Shown one piece after another: positions 32,081-43,309 of a DNA stretch of 64,000 nt (positions are counted from its first letter, which is position 1; each line of letters starts with the position of its first letter). The notes beneath the pieces were generated by a model. That model had not been told where the DNA came from. It made no database searches and saw only the letters and a list, made by a program, of their open reading frames with translations. The DNA is from Hypomesus transpacificus (lineage: Eukaryota > Chordata > Actinopteri > Osmeriformes > Osmeridae): positions 10,008,860-10,072,859 of the forward strand of contig NC_061074.1 of assembly GCF_021917145.1 (NCBI RefSeq), given 5' to 3'. The translations under genes and the position numbers were made by a program.

Positions 32081-35000
32081 ATGTAAGTACCTAGTTGCCT
32101 CGCAAAGGCAATGCATATATTTAATTCATACATTTTCTGTTATACATAGCCTATTTGTAGCTTCCTGTAACCTATATTCGCCAATAAATGTCACCGTCTT
32201 CATGCTTTAGTGTTTATAACCATATACTGTTGCCTATGTAGGTTATTCTCGCATCTGTCACATTTATGTTGTGAAAGGGATGTGGTCATTCATGTTTTGA
32301 TTGCGATCAAGGTTTATGCTGTAGTGACACACCACATTATCGCTTGGTGGCTGCAGTCTCTGATCTTCCATAGAGCTTAATCTGAACATAGATAGGCTAG
32401 CCAGTAACCTAACACATGTTTCAACCATACATGTATGGCGATTACAATCGCTAGCTAGCAAACTGGGTTTGACGGATGAATTTTCACAGAAATAAAGCTT
32501 TTTGGATGCTAGCTATAACTTCATTAAGTGTAATTTTGCTGCTTTTCTGCCACGAGCCTTTAGATGTTTTACACTAAAAACTAACTGCCGAACGTGTGCA
32601 GGTGAGACGGTGACACAGAAGAGATGAGCTGTATTGTGTATATATAGGCCTATAGTTAATGATAATGATCAATAATGATAATTATAACAGAAGTAAATAA
32701 CAGATGCTTGCCCAGTTGCCCCCCAAATATACTCATTATATTTCTGATAACCAGTTCTATGAAGAGGCTCTCGAACCGGAAATTGTCTATCCCGGCCGTT
32801 TTGGAAATATTTCATAGTTGTGACACCAACACATGAAACATTTAAACACATCGCAGAGATAAATTTGGATAAAGCGATTTTACATACTCATACATAATCA
32901 TTCCAAATTAGTTTTAAACTGAAGGATACTGGATATCATGCAGTTTTTTTTATGTTGTGTTGAAATATGTAATTACATGGTGCTACCAATCTTGGCCAGG
33001 ACGCTCTCCAAAAATATATTTGTATTATATATTAACCCCTGGTTAAATAAAGGTTTAAAAACAAAGAAAAGTTAATCCTCTATTCATTAACACTGTGCTA
33101 AATCAATGCAATTGTGCAGGAATTGGGGCAGATGTATAATAATATGTGTCTTCCTCCTTAGGGAATTCTTCATCATAGCTCTCCTGTCTCTATCTGCCAC
33201 TTTTCTGGCTGTAGTTGGGGTCACCCCAGCTGTCACTCAATCAGGTGAGGGCCTGTGGGACAGGCTATTTATTGTGTGCATCCATATCATGGCAAAACCA
33301 GTAGGGGGGGGTACAACAGTACGTATACATGTAATGGTTCAACTGGATGTAACAGACCATTCGGAACATAGTAAATGTTCATGTGTCCCTTGGTTTCATA
33401 TACTATGTGAATAACGAGGACAACAGGTGACACTACACCCGGCAAGGCACCTAATATAATCGTACCGTAGTTACTTTTTCAATTGCTGCATTCATGTCCC
33501 CAATAACAATTTGAGCTTTTTTTCTGAAGACAGATTCGTTTTAGACAAATACAAAAAGGGGAAACTAGCACCCAATTTTTTTTGGGGGCTCAGATCCAAA
33601 ATGGCATAAAACCTATTATGAAGCCGAAAGAACGAGGAGTCACTCTAGAATAGGCCTACCTTTCTAAACAATCAAGTCAAAGAAATACTACGTATACAGT
33701 ACTGATAGCACTCATTTTCATAAAGTGATGGCGTGACCAGCTGGTTGCAAGTGTGCACGACCCTGGGAGCATGGCACCTCTCCTTTCATTGTCATAGATT
33801 CATAAAAACAGTATAAATGTCCCAACAGCAGTGTTTCTACCTTTTCAGTGACCTCTCCTGTTCCTCCATGCCATGACTGGGGGGAGTCAAGAGAAGGAGC
33901 AAGGCAAGTCCTGGAAGGAGAGGCCGGTTGGCTGGACTGCCCTCTCTTCTCTCATCCCACCATCTATAACTATAGTTCAGCCGTGGCAGCAGGTCTTAAC
34001 CTGGTGTGGTACCACATGGCTGCAGGGCAGGATCTGGAGCAGCCGTTAGACTTCCACCAGCCTGACCACAGGCTGAGCAAGGAGAGAGACAGGCTGTGGT
34101 TGCTGCCCGTCATCACTCAGGATACCGGCCAGTACCTCTGCATGCTACGGTAGGACACTGTACAGTACTGTACATTTTGTTACATTGACATTCTCGGGTA
34201 AGTCGATGCAGTATGTCTGCATGCCCAGCTACACTGTCCCAGATTGGTTGAAAACGGCGCATACCCCAAAGCCAAAGTTCACTGAAAGATAACTGAAACA
34301 CAAAAAAACCACAACAAAATAATCAAAAATAATTTGCTCAGAAAACAAGTACATTGATGCCCAGCTACTCTGCACTACTGCTACAATAGAAAGAATAAAA
34401 GTTAAATTTGTACAGCTTGCAACTTAAAACAAGCTATATTTTGTTATTCACTGGACACCAAACTTCCTAGGAAAAGTATTATTTTATTCAGCTTTTCTCT
34501 CTTCATCCCTTATCATTGGAAACTCATAGTTGGTTTCATTGTGTTGTGTACTGTCCTTCATATACTGTTGGAAGCTGCCTGGCAGTACCCATTTACCTCA
34601 AGAATCATCCCAGTTGATGTTCATTTCCTGCTTGTGATATTTCTCTTCTGTTCCTGCAAATGGAAGACAAATATGACTCCTGTCTGTCTGGTCTGAAATG
34701 CATCTTTCTCATTCAGAAACAAGACATCTTGTGCTAAAATTGCTGTGCGTCTTGAGGTGAAACCCCGTTCTCAGAACCCTGAGTGTGAGGTGACCTCTGC
34801 CGTGTCCCCTCAGCAAGCCATCATCCCGATACAGGAGGGGAAGACCCTTAGCTGCCCAGACGAGCCCAGCACCAAACACTCAGTCCTCTGGTTCCACGTG
34901 GGTTCATATGATCTCAGATCTAATCTTTACAATTGATCTGTACAACAACCTCCTGTTACAGCCAAGCTCTTCCATTGCTCGTCTGTACAGGTATCTCTAC

Positions 35001-38000
35001 TCCCCTCTCAGAAGTGTAAGATCAATCCTTTATGGGGTAGCGATCGTGAGGTCCAGGATAACAAACTGGTGGTGCACAACATGCTAGAGCTGTACCAGGG
35101 ACCTTACTACTGTGTAGTGACCTTTGAGAGCAAAGGAAAAAACATGAACTTCACCAGGATGATCAACGTTACTGCAGTGTGTAAGAGTCAAAGCTCTCTG
35201 TTTCTATGATAATTGCATTCTGAGATCTTTTAGCTTTCTAATATGTAAATGATTATTGCTCTTGTGTTTTTTTCTGTCAGCTCCCTCTGGTTTACCCAAA
35301 GAGCCTATGATACTCAACCCTGACAAGAAGCAAGTCTTTCCAGTTAAACTGGGTACAGTAGACATCTGTAATCAACTTCCCATCCACCCTATTGATCACT
35401 GACAGCGGAAGCGTAATCAGTCATGTTGAAATGGGTGTTCATGTTAATGCTAAGATGGCTGGACATGTTGACTTGCAGGCTCGGATGTATATCTCAAGTG
35501 CAAAGTGAAGTTTCCCTACTTAGAGGGGTCCAAGGACATGTGGTGGACCATCGATGGGAAGGCTGTGGATAACCTAGACCCACGCATCACCTCCAAATCA
35601 GAGTAGGTTTCCCTTTATTATGCTCCTCTCCTCTCATTTCCTCCTCTCACTTGTCCTTCTCTAACCTGATAGGGAGGTGTCTAATTATTTCGGCGATGTG
35701 GATATGGAGAATGTACTACATATCAGAGATTTCAACTCTGAGGACCTGACCAGAGAATACAACTGCTCTGCTCGCAACCAGAGAGGCTTCTCAACTTGTA
35801 GAGCAGTGCTAGAGGAGGAGGGTGAGAAACTCAGTTAACAACCCAATATATGGAAAACCAAAAGGCAATTCTTTAAAATAAACAAAACTATTTCATTTAA
35901 CTATCAACTAAATACACATCCCAGAGTGAACCTTGTTTACCAAGAGCTGACAGTGCCAGTGTTTTGTGATTAGACTTGGTTCGCAGGTGCCCTTAAAATT
36001 TCTCCCAAAGGTATTTTGGTTAGGAACCTGTGTGGCCCAATCAAGTTCAGTGATTAGAACAAATGATAACGTACATTTCAACCATGTTATACATCACGGC
36101 ACAGTTTCCCAGACATGGATTAAGCCTAGCCCTAAACTATAAACGTTTTCAATGGAGATCTTCATTGAATATTTCTCTTACTTCAGGACAAGGCTTAATC
36201 CATGTCTGGGAAACCGTGCCCACATGTATCAAATCAAATGTATTTGTATAGCTCTTTTTACAAGCAATGTCACAGAGGGCTTCACATATGCCCATAGAAT
36301 GTCCCCTCAGCCCACCTCGACCCTCAAGGAAGACAAGGAAAAACTCCCAGTGTTTGTATTTCATGTTGTGATTGTTGTCACCGTCCAGTGTACCTGCCGT
36401 ACGTGGAGTTGGGTTGTGGTCTGGGCGTTACCCTGTTAGTCATGCTGGGTCTGTTCGTGGTCTATCAAGTGTTCTGGCTGGAACTGCTGCTTCTCTACCG
36501 CTCCTGGTTTGGCACGGACGAACGTTTCACAGGTGGCTCCCTCTACATTTACATTTACAGGGTTCGTACACGGTGCTTAAAGTGCTTGAAGTACTTGAAT
36601 TTGACTTGCCAAAATGACAATTTTGTCGTAAGCAGTCTTTAATGAGTTTCAAAGTCTTAAATGAAGGTGAAGAGCTGGAAAAAAAATGGATTTGTGTCAG
36701 ATCCGCGACATGTGCGTCAGGTCTTAAAAGAGACAGCCGTCTAATAAACCCACTGCTGTCCGGCTCATTAATGTTAATCAAAGAACAAAAGAAAAAGAGA
36801 AAATCACTCGCTGCTCTTGATTGAATAACATATGTAGCTTTAATAAGGATTAATTTAAAGTAAATAAAGTATATGTTTAATAAATGAGATCTCAGATTGT
36901 AGTCCTTGAAAACCCCCAAAATAGTGCTTGAAAAGTCCTTGAAAGTACTGGAATTTCATTATACAGTAGCCTATCTGTACAAACCCTGCATTTAGTCATT
37001 TAACAGACGGTCTTATCCAGAGCGACTCACAGTTAGTACAGCGACATTCCCCACTGAGGCAATTAGGGCGAAGTGCCTTGCCCAAGTACACAACGTCATT
37101 TGACACGGCCCGGAATCGAACTGGCAACCTTCTGATTACTAGCCCGATTCCCTAACCACTCAGCCACCTGACTCCCACAGACACCTCTAGAATCACTCAC
37201 AAACAGCAGTTGTGCTACAGTCGGCAAACTCGTGTTCTGGACTAACCATCCAGCTCTGTCTTTCGTCCTTCTTTAGACGATAAGGAATACGACATCTACA
37301 TCTCATACGCCAGAAACAGCGAGGAGGAACATTTTGTCCTCATGACCTTGCGCCGGGTCCTGGAGAACGAACTGGGATACTCAGTCTGCATCTTTGACAG
37401 GGACAGCCTTCCTGGAGGGAGTAAGTATCAAAGAAAAAATTAGGAGTATAAGAGATTGAGAGGGGGAAAAAAAGTATGGGATTATAGCTGACGATGTTTA
37501 TTGTTATTGATAGATTTACTAAAGTGACAATGCATCGAGGATGTTTGTTGGTAGTGATTTGACACCAAGGTGACATCGGGCATTGAGTGACTTGAGTGAG
37601 ATTACATTACATTTACATTTAGTCATTTAGCAGACGCTCTTATCCAGAGCGATTTACAGTTTAACAGGGACATTCCCCCCGAGGCAAGTAGGGTGAAGTG
37701 CCTTGCCCAAGGACACAATGACAATTGGCACGGTCGGGAATCAAACCGGCAACCGTCTGATCCTAATAGCCCGATTCCCTAACCGCTCAGCCATCTGACC
37801 CCTGTGTGATTCCTTCCAGCCATCACAGATGAGACGCTGAATTTTGTGGGCCGCAGTCGGCGTCTCCTTGTGGTTCTGAGTCCAGGCTACGGGCTGCAGG
37901 GAACCCAGCCCCTGCTGGAGCTAAAGGCTGGGTTGGACAGCATGGCCTGGGGGGGCCAGCTACGGGTCATCCTGCTGCAGTACAAGCCTCTAAACCGGGA

Positions 38001-38223
38001 CTCCTGGGTTCGAGAGCTGAGGCGGGCACGGTTGGCCTTGGTGCTTGTTCGCTGGCAGGGGGACAAGTCTGTCAGTCTGTCTTCCAGGTTCTGGAAGCGT
38101 CTTCGTTTAGAGCTGCCGGTCAGGAGAATGAAAAGCATCCATCCTTGTGAAGGCGTTGCCGTGCCTCTCACAGACAAGCCGCAGCACAAACAGAGAGAAC
38201 ATGATGGCGTAGATTACACGTGA
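32081..38223 (+). CDS. il1rap: Interleukin-1 receptor accessory protein, isoform a
   Basis: Shared co-receptor for IL-1, IL-33 and IL-36 receptors; a type I membrane protein that brings a second TIR domain to the complex. Coding exons: 32,081-32,082, 33,162-33,244, 33,849-34,149, 34,717-34,897, 34,991-35,180, 35,281-35,352, 35,479-35,602, 35,673-35,821, 36,389-36,532, 37,277-37,420 and 37,820-38,223. All junctions are GT-AG and in phase, total 1,794 nt, 597 aa. Visible: signal peptide MEFFIIALLSLSATFLAVVG; Ig1 ending DTGQYLCMLR; Ig2 with YYCVVTF; Ig3 with WWTIDG and YNCSARNQRG; membrane segment GCGLGVTLLVMLGLFVVYQV; TIR box 1 EYDIYISYAR, box 2 FDRDSLPGG, box 3 FWKRLRLELPV. ELKAGL and the overall layout match mammalian IL1RAP. 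The start codon is split by intron 1. Confidence 0.93.
36094..36220. mobile_element. Foldback MITE in il1rap intron before the membrane exon
   Basis: Arms CAGTTTCCCAGACATGGATT and its reverse complement near the far end, enclosing about 60 bases. Non-coding. Confidence 0.75.
36226..36350 (-). repeat. High-copy teleost repeat before the il1rap membrane exon
   Basis: Same family as 7,103-7,195: ATGTATTTGTATAGCTCTTT, then CACAGAGGGCTTCACATATG. It ends about 40 bases before the acceptor of the exon at 36,389. Confidence 0.7.
36558..36988. mobile_element. DNA element nested in a SINE tail
   Basis: Ends CAGGGTTCGTACA and TGTACAAACCCTG form terminal inverted repeats. CATTTA flanks both sides (36,552-36,557 and 36,989-36,994), and both flanks look like the 3' tail of a minus-oriented SINE, so the element inserted into that SINE. 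The CAGGG ends suggest hAT or a related superfamily. Confidence 0.65.
36989..37176 (-). mobile_element. tRNA-derived SINE
   Basis: Minus-oriented, ending CTCAGCCACCTGACTCCC. Its tail is split by the element at 36,558-36,988. It lies in the il1rap intron before the first TIR exon. Confidence 0.88.
37609..37801 (-). mobile_element. tRNA-derived SINE next to the il1rap isoform-a acceptor
   Basis: Minus-oriented full-length copy ending CTCAGCCATCTGACCCC. Only 18 bases separate it from the exon at 37,820, so its tRNA-like head lies in the branch-point zone. Confidence 0.9.
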
Positions 38224-38827
38224 AACTAACACGGGATGATCTTCACAAACCAGTTGTGTCATGTTAAATAATTCATTTCACTTTTATATTCACATTGTGT
38301 TTATCATGAATTTTTGCCATTTGTGTTTAGTAGTTTTTTTATTTGATTGTTGTATTTTTTACGGTTACTTGTTTTGTCATTTTTTACAATGTTATTTAGC
38401 ATTCAACTTAAACTGCAAAGCATTTTTATACCACACATTTCTAAATCTAATGAAACATGATTACATAGTTTTCTTGAAATACTGCTTCTCAAGCTGCCTA
38501 AATTTGAGTTGCTGTGAAAGGTTCCTGTAACACTCAAAGCAGCTAAGATCCAGTGACATATCCATCTAAATTGCTCATTCACTTTTTTCTTATTTGTACT
38601 TTTTCATAGTTTGTACATATGTTGACATTTGTGTAACATTTATATCAAAAAAAGATTTTGTAGCGATGATATGCAGTACTGTACAGCAGTCTTAAGTATC
38701 CAAGATTTTTACATTAATATTGTCTTTTATATATATATTCTTTTGTCTTTGTATTTGTGCAGGGGTAAGAGCAATTTTTTATTTGTCTTTTCATTTCATA
38801 AGTTCTATGAAATTATTTTTTAATTTA

Positions 38828-38833
38828 ATTAAA
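38828..38833 (+). terminator. Candidate poly(A) signal for il1rap isoform a
   Basis: ATTAAA about 600 bases after the isoform-a stop codon, in an AT-rich 3' UTR. Confidence 0.35.
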
Positions 38834-39287
38834 ATTTGTTTTAATATATCTTATTTATGAAGACACATTCAAATTAAATCATTCAAACATGTCAAACCAC
38901 ATGTGTGCATGTCCCTCACTGCCATTGGTGAGTTACCATCGGTGAACGTCAGCCTATTGGCCAATAGTCGATGGCAAAAAACTGTATTTTGTCCGATACC
39001 CATACATTAGTTACTGTTGCAGGACGATTGTGTATGGAACACCGTGAGTCTACAATACACCCATCGGCAGGAAGGTCACCCAGTAGGCTTAGAGTTCAGT
39101 TCATATTAGAAACAATTACTACAGGTGACATTGAGGTTCCCACTAGTCTGGTAGTTCGAAAGGTAGTGGTACAGTGTGCATATGTGTGTTTCAAATTTGT
39201 GGAATGTGAATTTCCGTTAATGTGTATTAATCTTAACAATGAGATTAAGGTGGTTTGGGGTTGCTAAAATGAATCTCTCTCTTATAG

Positions 39288-40096
39288 ACATGATGGAAGC
39301 CGTCCTGAGGTGTTTACAGGTGAGCCGCAGGTTGCTGCTGGTCTTGAGCCCAGACTACCTGACAGAGAAAAGTGTGAGTCTCCTGGAGTATCGCCTGGGT
39401 CTGTACCTACAGAACACCTCCCAGGCTCACATCATCACCATCCTCTACAAGCCTGTCCCAGCCTACTGCACCAAGTCTTTGGACATACGACGCACTACCA
39501 CCATCACTTGGAGAGGGCGCCAGTCTGAACCGCCCAACTCAAGCTTCTGGAAGCGTCTGCGTTTGGCTCTACCTGTTCGCTCTCTGTCCCTAGGAAGGAG
39601 GCTCATCGACAGCTCCTCCTCACACTTGGACCTGGCCTTGGTGGCGCTGCAATGCCAGCATGGCACAGCTCCCCCGCATAGACAAAGCAGGGCTATGGCC
39701 AGAGGAAAGAGACAGAGACAGGGGTGCACTGGAGGCCATAAGTGTAGACGGACTGAGCACAGTAACAACTCTATAATGCGTCGCTACTTGGCAAGTCAAA
39801 ACTGTGTGGTTTTAAATGAGGCTGTGGGATCCTCATTTTACCAGCCTTCACCCCACAACACATCTGCAACCAACCGCACAGCCAATGACATCGTCATGAC
39901 AAACAACCCAGAAACAGCTGACTCCACAGACACAACTAATGCAACGCACAGAGATAGCTATTTCCTATTCAACCACACGGACAAAACAAACCGTACTTCT
40001 AAATGCATAGACTCAGCCAACAGCTTGGAAACGGTTAAATGCACAGCTGGCACATCTCAGGATCAACCCCGTTCTTTATCAACCACAACACTCTGA
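39288..40096 (+). CDS. il1rap: Alternative last exon of il1rap (isoform b, TIR second half)
   Basis: Acceptor CTTATAG precedes 39,288. The exon begins with two bases completing the codon left by the donor at 37,420, the same phase as the isoform-a exon at 37,820. It encodes a second version of the TIR half: VSRRLLLVLSPDYL, LEYRLGLYL, FWKRLRLALPVRSL, then RRLIDSSSSHLDLALVALQ and a basic, Thr/Asn-rich tail of about 130 residues. The complete isoform would be 732 aa. Mammals have a brain-restricted IL-1RAcPb made by the same exon swap, which keeps receptor binding but alters MyD88/IRAK4 recruitment. The frame is open throughout and the exon is well preserved, so an active isoform is likely. Confidence 0.88.
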
Positions 40097-40158
40097 TAGC
40101 TGCTTTAGGATCTTCGGTGGATAACAGCTCTTTTATAGAACAATTCATTTATTTTAGT

Positions 40159-40182
40159 GGGGGGGGGGGGGGGGGGGGGGGG
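40159..40182. repeat. Poly-G run of about 24
   Basis: Uninterrupted G run about 60 bases after the isoform-b stop, within the predicted 3' UTR. Length may be affected by sequencing. Confidence 0.9.
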
Positions 40183-40724
40183 AGTCCCTACCAAAGCTGA
40201 GACCACACGCCCTTGGAGCAGACCACCACATCGTAATCCATGACTTCCTCCCTATAGGCTCCATTGTGCACACGTACTTATCCTCCTCACTTCAATTCAT
40301 GTTCAAGCAGTGGTCCATGGCGGTCAAATGTGTCAGAAGGCACTACAAGGGATTCCGGTTGCTTCAATGCTAACAAGAAGAAACCTTTGTTGATCACAAT
40401 CATTCGTGGCACACACACATTGTTATGATGCTGAGAAATGTGATTTGATTTGGAGTAGGTTAGAGACAGAGAGACAAAACATAAAAATGATAACATAGCA
40501 TTGAATGGCTGATGTTTTTCTTTTAGGCTTCATGTTACTTTTTTTAAATTCCAGGAACAGACGATTTTATATCTTGTTTGTAGATGTTTGCTAGATGTCA
40601 CCCTTTTATTACACAAAACAACTTGTTGCATGCATTTTCCTTTCTTTTCCATAATATACCCACACTGTGTGTGTTTGTGATAGAGATCCTCAGTTGTATC
40701 AATTGCTCAATTCATATAATGTAA

Positions 40725-40730
40725 AATAAA
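40725..40730 (+). terminator. Candidate poly(A) signal for il1rap isoform b
   Basis: AATAAA, followed by a T-rich and TG-containing stretch, about 630 bases after the isoform-b stop codon. Confidence 0.55.
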
Positions 40731-40759
40731 TGTTGACTATTATATTTGTTCTTGTATTG

Positions 40760-43085
40760 TAAATTCATTGTGGCATATTTTTTTGAAATACATTTTTTTG
40801 TGCAGCTGCACAGCAAGTAAGTAACCAGTCAGACAGGCTTCTGGAACAATGGCCTAAGAAACTGTTAGACGACCATCTAAATTCCTAATCTGGCCTTTTT
40901 AGGTTGCATGGGCATGTATTTGCAATTTAATTAGTTGAATTAAATAGTGATCGACAGCTTCAAAGTTCCTTTCACAAGGAAGGGCAAGGCACATGCTGAT
41001 GGTACTGGTCATGCTGATGGTACTGGTCATGCTGATGGTACTGGTCATTTGCACATGAACTCTAAGGACGGAATAGAACAAACTTGTTTAATTGGTGGAA
41101 ACTATAATGAGGTCATCTAAATTTCTGTTGGTCCGGGGAAGTACTCAAACTTGAGTTGAAGAGTTGAAACTCTTATTGCCAACTGCCAAATGTAATCAGT
41201 TCCTGTATACATATTAGATGTCAATTTTTGTTATTAGTAATGTCATCCATTCATGTACAAAATCTAATGTATTTTGTCATCTGGTAAACAGTCCTGATAA
41301 CGTGTACAAACATATCCCTTCTGTTGTATTGGAACTCAGGTTAGCTGTGTTTCTTAGTCAGAAAATCTGCATGGGAACAAATTGCAGATTATTTTTGTAA
41401 CAGCCCTAAAGTTTCGATGGCAGACAAGGTAAAATCCTTAATAATGCTAATCCAGACGACGGTTTCAGCATCATTGTCTTGGTATAGTTGGACTCAAGTT
41501 TTTGTATTTATAATTACATACCAACAAATAGCAATCATTTTGAAATGGTTCATTTTACAACACTTCCTGAATACATGATTGAGCTGATAGTGTTTCCATC
41601 CTGTGCTGACATCCTTATGTCCTGTTTATAGCCTCTGAAAGGTTGTCTTGATAAGGGTTGTGGTCTGAAGTGTGACTGTGTGTGTGTGTGTGGTGTCTTT
41701 TGCTATTTAAAAAAATAAGCCGGGACTGTGTGCCATCACACACACCCTGGGGCAGGTGTCAATGCTTTTCCCTACTCTATCTCCCCAAGGCAGGTGCAAG
41801 GTAGAGATGCCAAAGGGCATCTTTACCAATCGCACACCGTTATTTCCCCCTTTCTGGAGTAATTAGTGACCAAGAGGTGTCGTGTTCCCTGGGAAAGCAC
41901 TGTGGATGGTCAGCTGCTGCCTTCAGCAGTGAGGAACACCTAAAGCCTCACGCCATCCTACCATGTACAGCTCTGTAAAAAATTCAAAGAGCACTGCACC
42001 TTTTTCTGTCCTTTTAAAAAATGTTAAGAAGGACAATTTTGAGTGAGGAACAGAAAGGTAGTATTTGCAGAGGCCATCTTACATTTTACCCTTCTGTTCC
42101 TCATTCCTTCTCAACTTTTTTTTGTATTTCTTGATTCTTGAATTCTAGAGCCGTATATCCACACACTGTCATCTTTATCAAATGAATTTAGGTCTTGGTT
42201 TTGACTAAACAAACCAGACTGATGAACTGAAGGCGCTGTTTTTCATTTCCTATCTTACCAATTTGACCACATTTTGATCACTGGTTGGTTTCCACCACCT
42301 TAACAGAAAAGCTAGTGAAGAGGTTGATGTTGAAGATGTTAAATTCAACCTCTTCTATGTAAGTACCCTCCTCATCAACCTGACATTTAGTATTTAGCAT
42401 TCTGTATTGTTCTATATGTGTTTTACTTTATCTTCATTTATCTAACTCCTCCTGTTATCTCATATATGTGTAAGATATACAGGTCTTATCATAACAGTTA
42501 AAATGATTCCCTATTCAAAACTTTACAATGCCAAAGGCAGTAATTTACATCCATGTTTCCTGCTGCGAACTTCCTTTCACTGTGGTGAGGACTGAGAAAT
42601 AGTTGATGGCAAGATATTGTTTATTGAAGTATACCTGACGGGTGTGAATTTGTGTAAGCGATTTAGAAGTGGACGATTGTTCAATTGTTCAAGGAAGTGA
42701 TCGAACATTGATACAATGTTTTCGTATCATTACTGTTATTCAAGATGTGTGTCTTAAAGCTTTCTGTAATGCTTGTTTATATTTTATTCCCTATTTTATA
42801 TATAACAGACATAGACTTGACTTACAGTATACATGAGTTAAGTAGATGCTGTATCTATGTATCATATAGTATCTATTTAATGTCTCAAACTGCTACTACA
42901 ATATGATACTTCAATCGTATAATATGCCCGTTCAAGATTTAGTAAGCCTAATGACGTCTTACGCCTTCAACCACGCAAAATTGTGCATGCAAAATTATTT
43001 TTTTGTCTGTTCTGGTCCTACACCAGTGGGCCTTTTATACACCAGAAACACCTCTGTCCTTCCTTTAAAGGGCCGCATAGGATCC
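40760..43085. other. Intergenic, no gene recognised
   Basis: Contains three and a half copies of an 18-bp CATGCTGATGGTACTGGT repeat near 40,992-41,048 and a short TG run near 41,680. No coding signal was found. Confidence 0.65.
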
Positions 43086-43088
43086 ATT

Positions 43089-43300
43089 TAGTCAGTTCAT
43101 CACAGTACAGACAGTCAGTTTATCACAGTACAGACAGTCAGTTCATCACAGTACAGACAGTCAGTTCATCACAGTACAGACAGTCAGTTCATCACAGTAC
43201 ATACAGTCAGTTTATCACAGTACAGACAGTCAGTTTATCACAGTACAGACAGTCAGTTTATCACAGTACATACAGTCAGTTTATCACAGTACAGACAGTA
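43089..43300. repeat. 23-bp minisatellite
   Basis: About nine units of CAGTCAGTTCATCACAGTACAGA type, varying at TTCATC/TTTATC and ACAGACAG/ACATACAG. The open frame reading through it (SQYRQSVHHST) is a by-product. Confidence 0.95.
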
Positions 43301-43309
43301 AAAGTGTAT

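Noticed and set aside
36527-36919. 130-aa minus-strand frame near the il1rap membrane exon
   Set aside because: It spans a nested DNA element and part of the antisense of a real exon. No domain was recognised.
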